A stretch of 26,825 nt of DNA, from NCBI GenBank assembly GCA_044426355.1, contig JAWXUO010000029.1, positions 1 through 26,825 of the forward strand, read 5' to 3'. This stretch comes from CAYJLC01 sp044426355. Its GTDB lineage: Bacteria > Bacillota > Clostridia > Oscillospirales > Butyricicoccaceae. Shown here piece by piece: positions 1 to 7,542 of this stretch (the stretch's first letter is position 1; each line of letters begins with the position of its first letter). The position numbers were made by a program, and so were the translations under genes. Below the pieces are notes generated by a model, which did no database searches, was not told the DNA's origin, and was given only the letters and a program-made list of their open reading frames with translations.

Positions 1-1099
1 TGCAAAATTCTAAATCAGAAAAGTCAGCTGGGAAATCTTCAATTCGCTTACCTTTAAAATCGTAAGCTACGCAAACTTTTAGTTTGTCTATGCCACAAAG
101 TGGGTCGATTTTGTTTATAACCATTTCAGTAAGTCCGTTTACACGAACGCAATAACGAGCGATAACAGCATCAAACCAGCCAGTTCTACGAGGTCTGCCT
201 GTTGTCGTTCCAAATTCATACCCTGCAGTGCGAATTTTTTCGCCAACATCATCAAAAAGTTCTGTTGGAAATGGTCCTTTACCCACACGAGTTGTATATG
301 CTTTTGCAATACCCATAACTTCGTCTATTGCAGTAGGGCCAACACCAGAACCTATAGCACAACCACCAGAAACTGGGTGTGAAGAAGTTACATAAGGGTA
401 AGTTCCCATGTCAAGGTCAAGCAATGTTCCTTGTGCACCTTCAAAAAGTACGTTTTGGTTTGCTTTTATTGCATTATAAACTAAAATTGTAGTGTCTTGA
501 ACATAAGCAGAAATTCTTTTCGCTAAAGGTCGATATTCTTCTATAACAGCGTTTACATCTACAGGTTCGCCACCATAAACACCAGTGATTACTTTGTTTT
601 TTCTTTCGCAAGCAGATTTTAAAACTTCTTCGAAACGGTCAGGGTTTATAAAATCGTGCATACGAATACCTATGCGTTCAGATTTATCCATGTAACATGG
701 TCCGATACCTTTTTTTGTAGTACCAATATCATCAGAACCACGAGCTTTTTCAGAAAGAGCATCAAGTTCTAAATGCCATGGTAAAATTACATGACAACGA
801 GCATCTATATATAGTTTATCCATACAAATACCTTGTACGATTAAACCATCAATTTCGCCTAAAACAACACGAGGGTCTACAACAACACCTGCACCGATAA
901 TATTTACGCAGTCTTTATATAGTATACCAGAAGGTATAACGTGTAATTTGTAAGTAACATCGTCTACAACAACGGTGTGACCTGCATTATTACCACCTTG
1001 AGAACGTACAACCAAATCAGCTTTGCTCGCAAGAATATCTATATATTTACCTTTTCCCTCGTCACCCCATTGAGCACCAAGAATAACTTTTCCAGACAT
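1..1099 (-). CDS. purA: Adenylosuccinate synthase, N-terminal 366 codons (C-terminus outside window)
   Basis: Joins IMP and aspartate, using GTP, to make adenylosuccinate, the first committed step from IMP to AMP; a cytoplasmic homodimer. The translation opens with MSGKVILGAQWGDEGKGK, the family signature with the catalytic Asp13 and the GTP P-loop-like segment. It continues with GGNNAGHTVV (catalytic His at about 41), a QGTLLD segment around residue 240, and TTGRPRRTGWFD near residue 315, the IMP/GTP-binding stretch. About 60 residues of the usual 425-430 are missing because the gene runs off the window. The ATG at 1099 is preceded by AAAGGGG at good spacing, so the start is secure. It is transcribed away from rpsO, from a promoter at 1184-1212. 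I see no purine riboswitch in the short leader. Confidence 0.97.
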   Translation of the reverse strand, partial: MSGKVILGAQWGDEGKGKYIDILASKADLVVRSQGGNNAGHTVVVDDVTYKLHVIPSGILYKDCVNIIGAGVVVDPRVVLGEIDGLIVQGICMDKLYIDARCHVILPWHLELDALSEKARGSDDIGTTKKGIGPCYMDKSERIGIRMHDFINPDRFEEVLKSACERKNKVITGVYGGEPVDVNAVIEEYRPLAKRISAYVQDTTILVYNAIKANQNVLFEGAQGTLLDLDMGTYPYVTSSHPVSGGCAIGSGVGPTAIDEVMGIAKAYTTRVGKGPFPTELFDDVGEKIRTAGYEFGTTTGRPRRTGWFDAVIARYCVRVNGLTEMVINKIDPLCGIDKLKVCVAYDFKGKRIEDFPADFSDLEFC

Positions 1100-1183
1100 A
1101 AAAACAGCCCCTTTCAACTAAGCATAAAACAAAATATATGTTTAATAAAGTATATTATACTATAAAATAGCACTTATAGAAAT

Positions 1184-1212
1184 AGTATAACAGAAAAAAA
1201 TATATTTTTCAA
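1184..1212 (-). promoter_or_regulatory. Predicted sigma-A promoter of purA
   Basis: On the minus strand TTGAAA (1207-1212) and TATACT (1184-1189) are separated by exactly 17 bp. This gives a purA leader of about 75-80 nt. A second, weaker TATAAT lies closer to the gene at about 1153-1158 and could be an alternative. Confidence 0.6.
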
Positions 1213-1235
1213 GTAAAATAAATATAAAAAATATG

Positions 1236-1264
1236 TTTACAAATAATAAATTTTATGATATTAT
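1236..1264 (+). promoter_or_regulatory. Predicted sigma-A promoter of rpsO
   Basis: TTTACA (1236-1241), a 17-bp spacer, then TATTAT (1259-1264). The overlapping TATAAT at 1262-1267 would have a 20-bp spacer, so TATTAT is the better -10. Transcription would start near 1271 and give a leader of about 100 nt. Confidence 0.55.
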
Positions 1265-1270
1265 AATTTA

Positions 1271-1374
1271 GTAATGTACCTACGCTCAGTTTAAGGATAC
1301 AAGTTTTGTAAAGCAAAACATCACCAAACCTTTCTCAAGGCACAGGCACAAAATATATTTATGAGGTGAAAGAA
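1271..1374 (+). promoter_or_regulatory. Possible S15-type autoregulatory leader of rpsO
   Basis: The leader holds a small perfect hairpin, GTTTTG-TAAAG-CAAAAC (about 1304-1320), and a CCTT/AAGG stem near 1329-1340. TCACC at 1321-1325 is complementary to GGTGA at 1365-1369, which overlaps the rpsO Shine-Dalgarno. In several bacteria S15 represses its own mRNA by binding a structured leader, and SD sequestration would fit that. This is inference: I cannot match the region to a known consensus by eye. Confidence 0.3.
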
Positions 1375-1641
1375 ATGATTAGAAAAGACGACAAAACACA
1401 AGTAATAGATGCTAACCGTACGCATCCTACAGACACAGGTTCTCCAGAAGTTCAAATTGCTATCTTAACAGCTAGAATTAACGAACTTACAGAGCACTTA
1501 AAAATTCATAAAAAAGATAACCACTCTCGTCGTGGACTTTTAAAAATGGTTGGTAAACGCCGTAGTTTATTAAACTATCTTATGAAAAAAGACATTGAAA
1601 GATACCGTGCAATTATTGCAAAACTTGGTATTCGTAAATAA
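1375..1641 (+). CDS. rpsO: 30S ribosomal protein S15
   Basis: Primary 16S rRNA-binding protein of the small-subunit platform and bridge to 23S rRNA. The 88-residue product matches the usual 88-89 aa. It has the hallmark DTGSPEVQIA, the LTEHLK...HKKDNHSRRGLL stretch that contacts 16S rRNA, and KRRSLLNYL toward the C-terminus. An in-frame GTG lies at 1366, but it sits inside the GAGGTG Shine-Dalgarno (1364-1369). The ATG at 1375, five bases after that site, is therefore the start. pnp follows on the same strand, the same order as in E. coli, and a hairpin terminator separates the two. Confidence 0.98.
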   Translation: MIRKDDKTQVIDANRTHPTDTGSPEVQIAILTARINELTEHLKIHKKDNHSRRGLLKMVGKRRSLLNYLMKKDIERYRAIIAKLGIRK

Positions 1642-1654
1642 TTTTAACAAATTT

Positions 1655-1676
1655 AGGGAAGGCTTAGGCTTTCCCT
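1655..1676 (+). terminator. Hairpin after rpsO, probably a partial terminator
   Basis: A nine-base-pair stem AGGGAAGGC/GCTTTCCCT (one G-U) closes a TTAG loop. The following tract (ATTTGTAATAAT) is T-poor, so read-through into pnp is likely. Confidence 0.55.
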
Positions 1677-1707
1677 ATTTGTAATAATATGATTTTTAAT
1701 CAAAAAT

Positions 1708-1790
1708 GAGATGTTACGCATCAGCAGTTGAAAATAGTTTTAAAAATAACAAAATTATTGCTATTTTCAAGTGCTTTATGCTAATATCTC
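1708..1790 (+). promoter_or_regulatory. Long imperfect hairpin in the pnp leader
   Basis: The arms 1708-1737 and 1761-1790 pair over most of their length: GAGAT/ATCTC outside, TTA/TAA, GCAT/ATGC, AGCA/TGCT, and ten consecutive pairs TTGAAAATAG/CTATTTTCAA inside. The loop holds its own AATAA/TTATT mini-stem. It sits 27 nt before the pnp start. In E. coli the rpsO-pnp transcript carries a long double-stranded pnp leader that RNase III cuts and PNPase then uses for autoregulation. This hairpin occupies the same place; shared function is inference. Confidence 0.6.
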
Positions 1791-1817
1791 TAAAAATAAA
1801 ATTTTGGAGGAATGAAA

Positions 1818-3917
1818 ATGGCAACACATATGAATTTTGACGGTGTCAAAACTTATGAAACTACTTTAGCAGGTAGACCACTTATTATCGAAACAGGAAA
1901 AATTGCAGGGCTTGCAAATGGCTCATGTACAGTACGTTACGGCGATACTTATGTATTAGTTACAGCTACTGCATCTACAAAACCACGTGATGGAATCGAC
2001 TTTTTTCCACTTTCTGTAGACTTTGAAGAAAGAATGTATGCAGTAGGTAGAATTCCAGGAAGTTTTAATCGTCGTGAGGGACGTGCTGGCGAACGTGCAA
2101 CTCTTGCATCTCGTTTAATCGACCGTCCTATGCGTCCTTTATTTCCGGACGACATGAGAAACGACGTTGCAATTATGGTAACTGTTATGTCTACAGACTA
2201 TGACAACGCACCAGAAATTGCAGGTATGATTGGTGCTTGCGTATCAGTTGCAATATCTGACATACCTTTCCCACAAAATATGGCAGGGGTAAATGTTGGT
2301 TTAATCAACGGAAAACCAGTTATAAACCCAACATCTTCTGAGCGTGAAGAATCACAAATGTTAGTTACGGTTGCAGGTACTGCGAAAAAAATCGTAATGA
2401 TTGAAGCTCAAGCAGACCAAGTTCCAGATGATGTTGTGTATGAATCAATCTTATTTGCACACGAAGAAATTAAAAAATTAGTTGCATTTATTGACAATAT
2501 TCAAGCTGAAATTGGAAAAGAAAAATTCACTTATGAAAGCCACGAATTAAACCCTGAGTTTTATGCTTTAGTAAAAGATTTATGCTATGATGACATAAAA
2601 CACGCTTTAGACACAGATGATAAAAATATTCGTGATGCTCGCATGAAAGAAGTAGATGCTAAAATTAAAGAAAAATATCCAGAAGAATATGAAGAAAATA
2701 AAGGTATTTTAGGAGAATTATTCTATAAAATGCAAAAATCAATCGTTCGTGCATGGTTACTAGAAGGTAAACGTGTTGATGGACGTGGTATGGAAGAAGT
2801 TCGTCCTTTAGCTGCAGAAGTAGGAATTGTTCCTCGTATGCACGGTACAGGTTTATTCACTCGTGGACAAACTCAAGTATTATCTGTTGCAACTTTAGGT
2901 ACGTTATCAGACGCTCAAAAACTAGATACAATCTACGAAGATGAAGCTAAAAGATACATGCACCACTATAATTTCCCACCATATTCTGTAGGCGAAGCAC
3001 GTCCTGTTCGTGGTCCAGGTCGTCGTGAAATTGGTCATGGTGCATTAGCAGAAAAAGCTTTAGAAGCAGTTATTCCAGATGTAGCTGATTTCCCTTATTC
3101 AATTCGTGTAGTGTCTGAAATTGTATCTTCAAATGGTTCAACTTCTCAAGGCTCAATCTGTGGGTCAACACTAGCACTTATGGACGCAGGTGTTCCACTA
3201 AAAGCTCCAGTATCTGGTATTTCTTGTGGTTTAATAACTGAAGAAAATGGCGAATTTACAACATTTACAGATATTCAAGGTATCGAAGATTTCTATGGCG
3301 ACATGGACTTTAAAGTAGGTGGTACACACAAAGGTGTAACAGCTATCCAAGTTGATATTAAGACAGATGGTTTATCAAACGAAGTTATAAAAGAAGCTTT
3401 TGACAAATGTTTAAAAGCACGTCTTATGATTTTAGACGAAATTATGTTACCTGTAATTCCAGCACCTCGTGAAGAACTTTCACCATATGCTCCGAAAATG
3501 ATGTCTATTAAAATTCACCCAGATAAAATTCGTGAAGTTATCGGTAAAGGTGGTAGCGTAATTCAAGCTATTACTGCAGAATCTGGTGCTAAAATCGAAA
3601 TTGATGATGATGGTAATGTTGTTATCTCTGCTGTGAATGGTGCTTGCTGTGAAGTAGCGAAAAAAATGATAGAAGATATTGTTCGTGAACCAGAAGTTGG
3701 AATGACATATAGTGCAAAAGTTATGAAAATTATTGAAATTGGTGCTTTTGTAGAGTTTTTACCAGGCAAACAAGGAATGGTTCATATCTCAAATCTAGCA
3801 AACGAAAGAGTAGCTAAGGTTGATGATGTTGTAACTGTTGGCGATATGGTTCGTGTTAAACTTATGAAAATAGACGATAAAGGAAGATTAAATCTTTCTA
3901 TTAAAGACGCTGAATAA
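1818..3917 (+). CDS. pnp: Polyribonucleotide nucleotidyltransferase (PNPase)
   Basis: Trimeric 3'-5' phosphorolytic exoribonuclease for mRNA decay and RNA quality control. The 699-residue product has the full family architecture. The first RNase PH domain covers about 10-215 (FFPLSVDFEERMYAVGRIPG, RLIDRPMRPLFP). A helical linker spans about 240-310. The second, catalytic RNase PH domain covers about 315-540 and includes GDMDFKVGGTHKGVTAIQ with its metal-binding Asp residues. A KH domain lies at about 555-615 (IREVIGKGGSVIQAI) and an S1 domain at about 620-695 (GAFVEFLPGKQGMVHIS). An ATG at 1812 is only one base from GGAGG (1806-1810), so the ATG at 1818, with a 7-nt spacing, is chosen. The leader hairpin at 1708-1790 suggests post-transcriptional control. 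Confidence 0.97.
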   Translation: MATHMNFDGVKTYETTLAGRPLIIETGKIAGLANGSCTVRYGDTYVLVTATASTKPRDGIDFFPLSVDFEERMYAVGRIPGSFNRREGRAGERATLASRLIDRPMRPLFPDDMRNDVAIMVTVMSTDYDNAPEIAGMIGACVSVAISDIPFPQNMAGVNVGLINGKPVINPTSSEREESQMLVTVAGTAKKIVMIEAQADQVPDDVVYESILFAHEEIKKLVAFIDNIQAEIGKEKFTYESHELNPEFYALVKDLCYDDIKHALDTDDKNIRDARMKEVDAKIKEKYPEEYEENKGILGELFYKMQKSIVRAWLLEGKRVDGRGMEEVRPLAAEVGIVPRMHGTGLFTRGQTQVLSVATLGTLSDAQKLDTIYEDEAKRYMHHYNFPPYSVGEARPVRGPGRREIGHGALAEKALEAVIPDVADFPYSIRVVSEIVSSNGSTSQGSICGSTLALMDAGVPLKAPVSGISCGLITEENGEFTTFTDIQGIEDFYGDMDFKVGGTHKGVTAIQVDIKTDGLSNEVIKEAFDKCLKARLMILDEIMLPVIPAPREELSPYAPKMMSIKIHPDKIREVIGKGGSVIQAITAESGAKIEIDDDGNVVISAVNGACCEVAKKMIEDIVREPEVGMTYSAKVMKIIEIGAFVEFLPGKQGMVHISNLANERVAKVDDVVTVGDMVRVKLMKIDDKGRLNLSIKDAE

Positions 3918-3923
3918 AAAATT

Positions 3924-3961
3924 AAACTGCCGTAAGATTTTAAACTTACGGCAGTTTTTTT
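3924..3961. terminator. Bidirectional intrinsic terminator between pnp and the HD-domain gene
   Basis: A perfect 13-bp stem, AAACTGCCGTAAG (3924-3936) with CTTACGGCAGTTT (3945-3957), is followed by a T run. The minus strand also has a T-rich run beyond the stem, so it can end transcripts from both convergent genes. Confidence 0.92.
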
Positions 3962-3977
3962 ATGTGTTAAATTAATT

Positions 3978-4463
3978 TTATTTTAAAAACATAGTTTCTA
4001 CTAAATTTATTCCAGTCGTTGTTTTAAAAATTTCGTTTTTTACGTGGTTTATGCTGTAGATATTTGAATTATCTTCATAAAAATTAACTAAAAAGTCGGC
4101 TTCTACTAGAATTTGATAATCATCGCCCGATATATTATCATAAGTGTGGTGATGTCCCACGAGAAAACAAACTCGGTCTATAATTTTTTTGTCAAATCCA
4201 AGTTCAGATAGAATGGTTTCAGCCTCAAATGGACCGTATTCTTCTTGCAATTTTCCGTTACAATTTCCGAATTTTGCTTCGGCAGGTTTTATACCAATGT
4301 CATGAACTAATGCCGTGATTTCTAAAATTTCTAAAGTTTTAGTAGGAATATCTTCTGAAATGCCAATATATCGTGCAAAACTATGTACTTTTATAAAATG
4401 TTGAATACGACGAGGGTCATTTTCGTAAAAATTAATCATTTTTTGCATTACTTTATTTATCAT
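3978..4463 (-). CDS. HD-domain metal-dependent phosphohydrolase family protein
   Basis: A 161-residue stand-alone HD domain. Probable metal ligands in order are His27, the His54-Asp55 doublet (LVHDIGIK), His104-His106 (GHHHTYD) and Asp123 (EADFLV), the usual H...HD...H...D layout. Such small HD proteins hydrolyse phosphate esters such as nucleotides, but the substrate cannot be read from sequence. There is no signal peptide or membrane segment. The start at 4463 has AAGGAG seven bases upstream. It lies directly downstream of rplS, with the rplS terminator (4485-4510) immediately before its ribosome binding site and no separate promoter visible, so expression probably depends on read-through. 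Confidence 0.85.
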   Translation of the reverse strand: MINKVMQKMINFYENDPRRIQHFIKVHSFARYIGISEDIPTKTLEILEITALVHDIGIKPAEAKFGNCNGKLQEEYGPFEAETILSELGFDKKIIDRVCFLVGHHHTYDNISGDDYQILVEADFLVNFYEDNSNIYSINHVKNEIFKTTTGINLVETMFLK

Positions 4464-4484
4464 AAAAAGCTCCTTTAAAAAGAA

Positions 4485-4510
4485 AAACCCAAAGCCTAAA
4501 CTTTGGGTTT
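4485..4510 (-). terminator. Intrinsic terminator after rplS
   Basis: A perfect 10-bp stem, AAACCCAAAG/CTTTGGGTTT, with a 6-nt loop. On the minus strand it is followed by TTCTTTTT. It ends six bases past the rplS stop codon and lies just before the HD-domain gene. Confidence 0.8.
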
Positions 4511-4516
4511 AATGAA

Positions 4517-4858
4517 CTAGATTTTTTCTCTAAGTTTTGCTGCTTTACCAACACGATCACGTAAGTAGTAAAGTTTAGCACGACGTACTCTACCATGTTT
4601 TACAACTTCGAATTTTGCAACGTTTGGCGAGTGAAGTAAAAAGATTTTTTCTACACCTACACCGTAAGAAAGACGACGAACTGTAACAGTTCTGTTAATT
4701 CCACCGTGTTTCATAGCAATTATGATACCTTCGAAAATTTGAATTCTTTCTCTTGTTCCTTCTTTGATTTTCGCATGAACTTTTACAGTATCACCGATAG
4801 CAAGTACAGGAAGGTCAGCTTTTAAGTGTTGTTCAGATAAAATTTTAACTAAATCCAT
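4517..4858 (-). CDS. rplS: 50S ribosomal protein L19
   Basis: Large-subunit protein at the 30S-50S interface. The product is 113 residues (family about 115). The sequence contains GDTVKVHAKIKEGTRERIQ, FEGIIIA and SYGVGVEKIFLLHSPNV, then a basic C-terminus GRVRRAKLYYLRDRVGKAAK, all typical of L19. An in-frame ATG at 4888 is rejected because it has no ribosome binding site and falls within the leader. The ATG at 4858 has AAGGAG at a 6-nt spacing. It is apparently expressed alone from the promoter at 4931-4959; the usual rimM-trmD neighbours are absent here. Confidence 0.97.
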   Translation of the reverse strand: MDLVKILSEQHLKADLPVLAIGDTVKVHAKIKEGTRERIQIFEGIIIAMKHGGINRTVTVRRLSYGVGVEKIFLLHSPNVAKFEVVKHGRVRRAKLYYLRDRVGKAAKLREKI

Positions 4859-4869
4859 TTTGTTCTCCT

Positions 4870-4922
4870 TCATATCTAAGACATTCATATATCGCCCTTT
4901 GCAACCAGAGGAATATCCGTTA
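4870..4922 (-). promoter_or_regulatory. Probable L19 leader (ribosomal-protein autoregulatory RNA)
   Basis: Between the predicted transcript start and rplS lies a structured-looking stretch, minus-strand GATATTCCTCTGGTTGCAA then AGGGCGATAT. It can form a CCT/AGG stem with ATAT ends. Bacillota commonly carry an L19 leader RNA upstream of rplS, and the position and length fit. I make the call from context plus this conserved-looking core, not from a covariance model. Confidence 0.45.
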
Positions 4923-4930
4923 TCTAAATT

Positions 4931-4959
4931 ATTATATCATATAGAAATACCAAAATCAA
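4931..4959 (-). promoter_or_regulatory. Predicted sigma-A promoter of rplS
   Basis: On the minus strand TTGATT (4954-4959), a 17-bp spacer and a perfect TATAAT (4931-4936). Confidence 0.7.
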
Positions 4960-4969
4960 GTATTTTTTC

Positions 4970-5002
4970 AAAAAAACTAAAAATTTTACGTGAAAATTTT
5001 AG
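4970..5002 (-). terminator. A/T-rich terminator overlapping the 3' end of the RluA-family gene
   Basis: CTAAAAATTTT (4977-4987) pairs with AAAATTTTAG (4993-5002) around ACGTG with one bulged A. On the minus strand a seven-T run follows. The stem overlaps the last codons and stop of the pseudouridine synthase gene. The pairs are weak but the layout is right. Confidence 0.45.
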
Positions 5003-5867
5003 CCATATCATTAGGTAATTCTTGCGTAAAAGTCATGTTATTTTTCGTTATAGGGTGCAAAAAAGAAAGTTTATGCGAGTGCAAAGCTTGACGTTCAATC
5101 ATGCTACAGTCAGGATTATATAAAAAATCTCCGATTAATGGAAAATTTATGTGCTTTAGATGGACACGGATTTGGTGCGTCCTGCCAGTTTCTAAATTTA
5201 GTGATATTAGCGAGTGGTTGTTTTTAAACTGAATTTTTTTATAATTTGTAATAGCAGTTTGACCTCTTTCAAAGTCAACAACACGCTCGATAGTACTATC
5301 AAAAACTCTAGCTATAGAGGCATTAATCCTACCGAAATCTGGTGAAATATCGCCTTTGCAAATAGCTAAATATTCACGTTTTATTTCATTATTTGCAACC
5401 ATATTTGACAAAATTGATGCAGAAAGTTTATTTTTTGCAACGATTAATAACCCACTAGTTTGTCTGTCAAGTCGGTTTATGCAACGAAAAGTAAAATCTT
5501 TGCCTAGAAAATACTTAGAAAGTCCATTTGCAAGGCTATCTTCGAAATGCCCTTGAGATGGGTGGACAGGAACGAAAGCCTGCTTGTTTATCACTAAAAT
5601 ATCATCGTCTTCAAAGACAATATCAACAAAAATATCACGAGGCACGATATTTTCTGATGGTTTTTCGTCTAAAATTTTTATTAAAAGTGTTTCGCCTATT
5701 TTTAATTTGTGCGTAGTAAAAGCTAAAACGCCATTAACAGTAATTCCGTTTTCGGTACGTTTTAAAAGTGAAATAATTTTCGATTGATACTGATTTTTTC
5801 GTAAAAATCGTTCGATAGTTTGTTCGTCATCGGTATTTTCGATGAAATATTCTAAAATTCTAGTCAT
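4986..5867 (-). CDS. RluA-family RNA pseudouridine synthase
   Basis: Isomerises uridine to pseudouridine in rRNA or tRNA. The product is 293 residues. An S4-like N-terminal part (about 15-65, KIISLLKRTENGITVNG) precedes the catalytic domain (about 80-290). That domain holds INRLDRQTSGLLIVAK with the catalytic Asp134, then EIKREYLAI and the C-terminal GRTHQIRVHLKHINFPLIGD motif. These are hallmarks of the RluA/RluC/RluD branch; the exact target uridine cannot be assigned. The ATG at 5867 shares one base with the stop codon of the upstream flippase gene (TAATG), which implies translational coupling. Confidence 0.93.
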   Translation of the reverse strand: MTRILEYFIENTDDEQTIERFLRKNQYQSKIISLLKRTENGITVNGVLAFTTHKLKIGETLLIKILDEKPSENIVPRDIFVDIVFEDDDILVINKQAFVPVHPSQGHFEDSLANGLSKYFLGKDFTFRCINRLDRQTSGLLIVAKNKLSASILSNMVANNEIKREYLAICKGDISPDFGRINASIARVFDSTIERVVDFERGQTAITNYKKIQFKNNHSLISLNLETGRTHQIRVHLKHINFPLIGDFLYNPDCSMIERQALHSHKLSFLHPITKNNMTFTQELPNDMAKIFT

Positions 5868-7447
5868 TAAGCACCATTTCGTTTAGTAACAAGGTCTATA
5901 TCTGCTCGTGTTAAAGCTTTTATTTGGATACTTACAAAGAAATATGATACAGCTGATATACAAATTGTTAAAAAAGTTGATACAGAAGCACCTAAAAAAG
6001 GCACTAAAATAAGAAGTTTGTAGCTTAAAATTGTTATTACACCCATAATAAGTGATGCTATCATAGGTCGCATTAAGCTTTCTTTTAGATATATTTTGCA
6101 ATTAGTGTATTTTTTAATGTAATATGAATTTATAGAAAGTATAATTAGGTAGCAAATAGTTGTAGATATAGGTGCACCTAAAATTGCGATAGTCGGAATT
6201 GCTATTAAAATATAATTTAAAATTAATTTTACAACACTACCTATAAGCATTGAATAAATCGGTAGATTTATTTTGCCTGTTGACTGCAAAATTATAGTAG
6301 TAAACGATGAAAGAGTAGTCAAAATTACAGTAAAACCTAAAACTGCAAGTAGTGGTGTAGCTATTGCTACTTCGTCTGGTCTTGATGGATAAAGCATAGA
6401 TAAAATTGGTCCAGGGATTGCCATAAGTCCTATTGCACACGGAAATGTGAATAAAACGATTACTTTTAGCGATTTGTTGATAGTTTTTTCTAAACTCGCA
6501 AAGTCACCTAACGCATAAGCACCAGAAATTAGGGGAATTAAAGAAATATTTACCGAAGTTATTATAGATGGTGGTAAATTAAAAATTGTATAGGCATATC
6601 CTTTATATGAGCCGTAGGAAAACTCTGCTAGTTGCTCGGAAACTCCAGAGGCTATCATTCGATTCATGATTAAAAATAAGTCTAAAAATCCAGTTAGGTT
6701 CACGATTAACGAACCTATCGTGATAGGTACTACGATTTTAATTAAATCTTTAAAAATTTGTTTAGAAGACCTACAAGTTGTATTAGAATTTTTATTTCGT
6801 AAAACCTTTTGTCTATTTGTCTTCGAATTATAAATTAAAATTAGTAATATAACAGCGACAAGTGTACTAAAGGTAGTACCCAAAATTGCACCAGCTGATA
6901 AAATTTCTGCATCATAACCTAAGTTTACAAGCACGATTGTAATGCCGATACCTATAAAAAATTTGGAAAACCCCTCTAAAATTTGTGTTAGTGCAGTAGG
7001 ATTCATATTGTTCATACCTTGGAAATATCCACGGTAAATTGCTATTATTGAAAAGAAAAATACCGAGGGCGACAGAGCTTTTATGCTAAGTGCTGAAAGA
7101 GGTATTTCTATAAAATTTGCAAAGGCATCTGCTCCAAAAAACATGAGTAATGAACCTAAAAAACCAAAGCTTACAAAAGAAATTAAAGCAATATTAAAAA
7201 TTTTTTCCATCTCAGAAAATCTACGAAGTGCGTAACTTTCAGAAACCATTTTTGAAACAGCAACAGGAAGTCCAGCAGTAGAAAAAGCAAGAAGTAGCAG
7301 GTAGATGTCAAAAGCAGCTGTAAAGTATGCCATGCCATCTCCAGAAAGTAAGTTTCCGAGTGGGATTTTATATATAACACCAATAAATTTAACGATAAAA
7401 TTTGCTATAACTAAAATTACAGCACCTTTTAAAAAAGAATTTTTCAT
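5867..7447 (-). CDS. MurJ/SpoVB-type polysaccharide (lipid-linked) flippase
   Basis: A 526-residue polytopic membrane protein of the MOP superfamily (polysaccharide biosynthesis protein branch) with about 14 hydrophobic segments across the whole length. It opens with FLKGAVILVIANFIVKFIGVIYKIPLG, typical of the YtgP/SpoVB group, and has YRGYFQGMNNMNPTALTQ at about residues 139-156, a conserved segment. Members flip lipid II or related undecaprenyl-linked precursors. Vegetative (MurJ/YtgP) and sporulation (SpoVB) roles cannot be told apart from one copy. The start at 7447 has AAGGAG at a 7-nt spacing, and a promoter lies at 7477-7505. It is co-transcribed with the downstream RNA pseudouridine synthase through a one-base overlap. 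Confidence 0.9.
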   Translation of the reverse strand: MKNSFLKGAVILVIANFIVKFIGVIYKIPLGNLLSGDGMAYFTAAFDIYLLLLAFSTAGLPVAVSKMVSESYALRRFSEMEKIFNIALISFVSFGFLGSLLMFFGADAFANFIEIPLSALSIKALSPSVFFFSIIAIYRGYFQGMNNMNPTALTQILEGFSKFFIGIGITIVLVNLGYDAEILSAGAILGTTFSTLVAVILLILIYNSKTNRQKVLRNKNSNTTCRSSKQIFKDLIKIVVPITIGSLIVNLTGFLDLFLIMNRMIASGVSEQLAEFSYGSYKGYAYTIFNLPPSIITSVNISLIPLISGAYALGDFASLEKTINKSLKVIVLFTFPCAIGLMAIPGPILSMLYPSRPDEVAIATPLLAVLGFTVILTTLSSFTTIILQSTGKINLPIYSMLIGSVVKLILNYILIAIPTIAILGAPISTTICYLIILSINSYYIKKYTNCKIYLKESLMRPMIASLIMGVITILSYKLLILVPFLGASVSTFLTICISAVSYFFVSIQIKALTRADIDLVTKRNGA

Positions 7448-7476
7448 AGTTCACTCCTTTTAAGCATATCATTAAT

Positions 7477-7505
7477 ATTATACATTAAATTGTAAAAAAA
7501 TACAA
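7477..7505 (-). promoter_or_regulatory. Predicted promoter of the flippase-RluA operon
   Basis: On the minus strand TTGTAT (7500-7505), a 17-bp spacer ending in TG, then TATAAT (7477-7482). The -35 lies in the T tract of the preceding terminator. Confidence 0.45.
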
Positions 7506-7535
7506 TAGCTACCAAAATAAAATATATGGTAGCTA
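7494..7535 (-). terminator. Intrinsic terminator after the phospholipase-C-like gene
   Basis: An 8-bp stem TAGCTACC/GGTAGCTA (7506-7535) with a 14-nt A/T loop, followed on the minus strand by TTGTATTTTTTT. Confidence 0.7.
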
Positions 7536-7542
7536 AGTCGTA

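Noticed and set aside
1100..1235. Purine riboswitch upstream of purA
   Set aside because: The purA leader of about 80 nt is A/T-rich, without the conserved stem and loop elements of purine aptamers.
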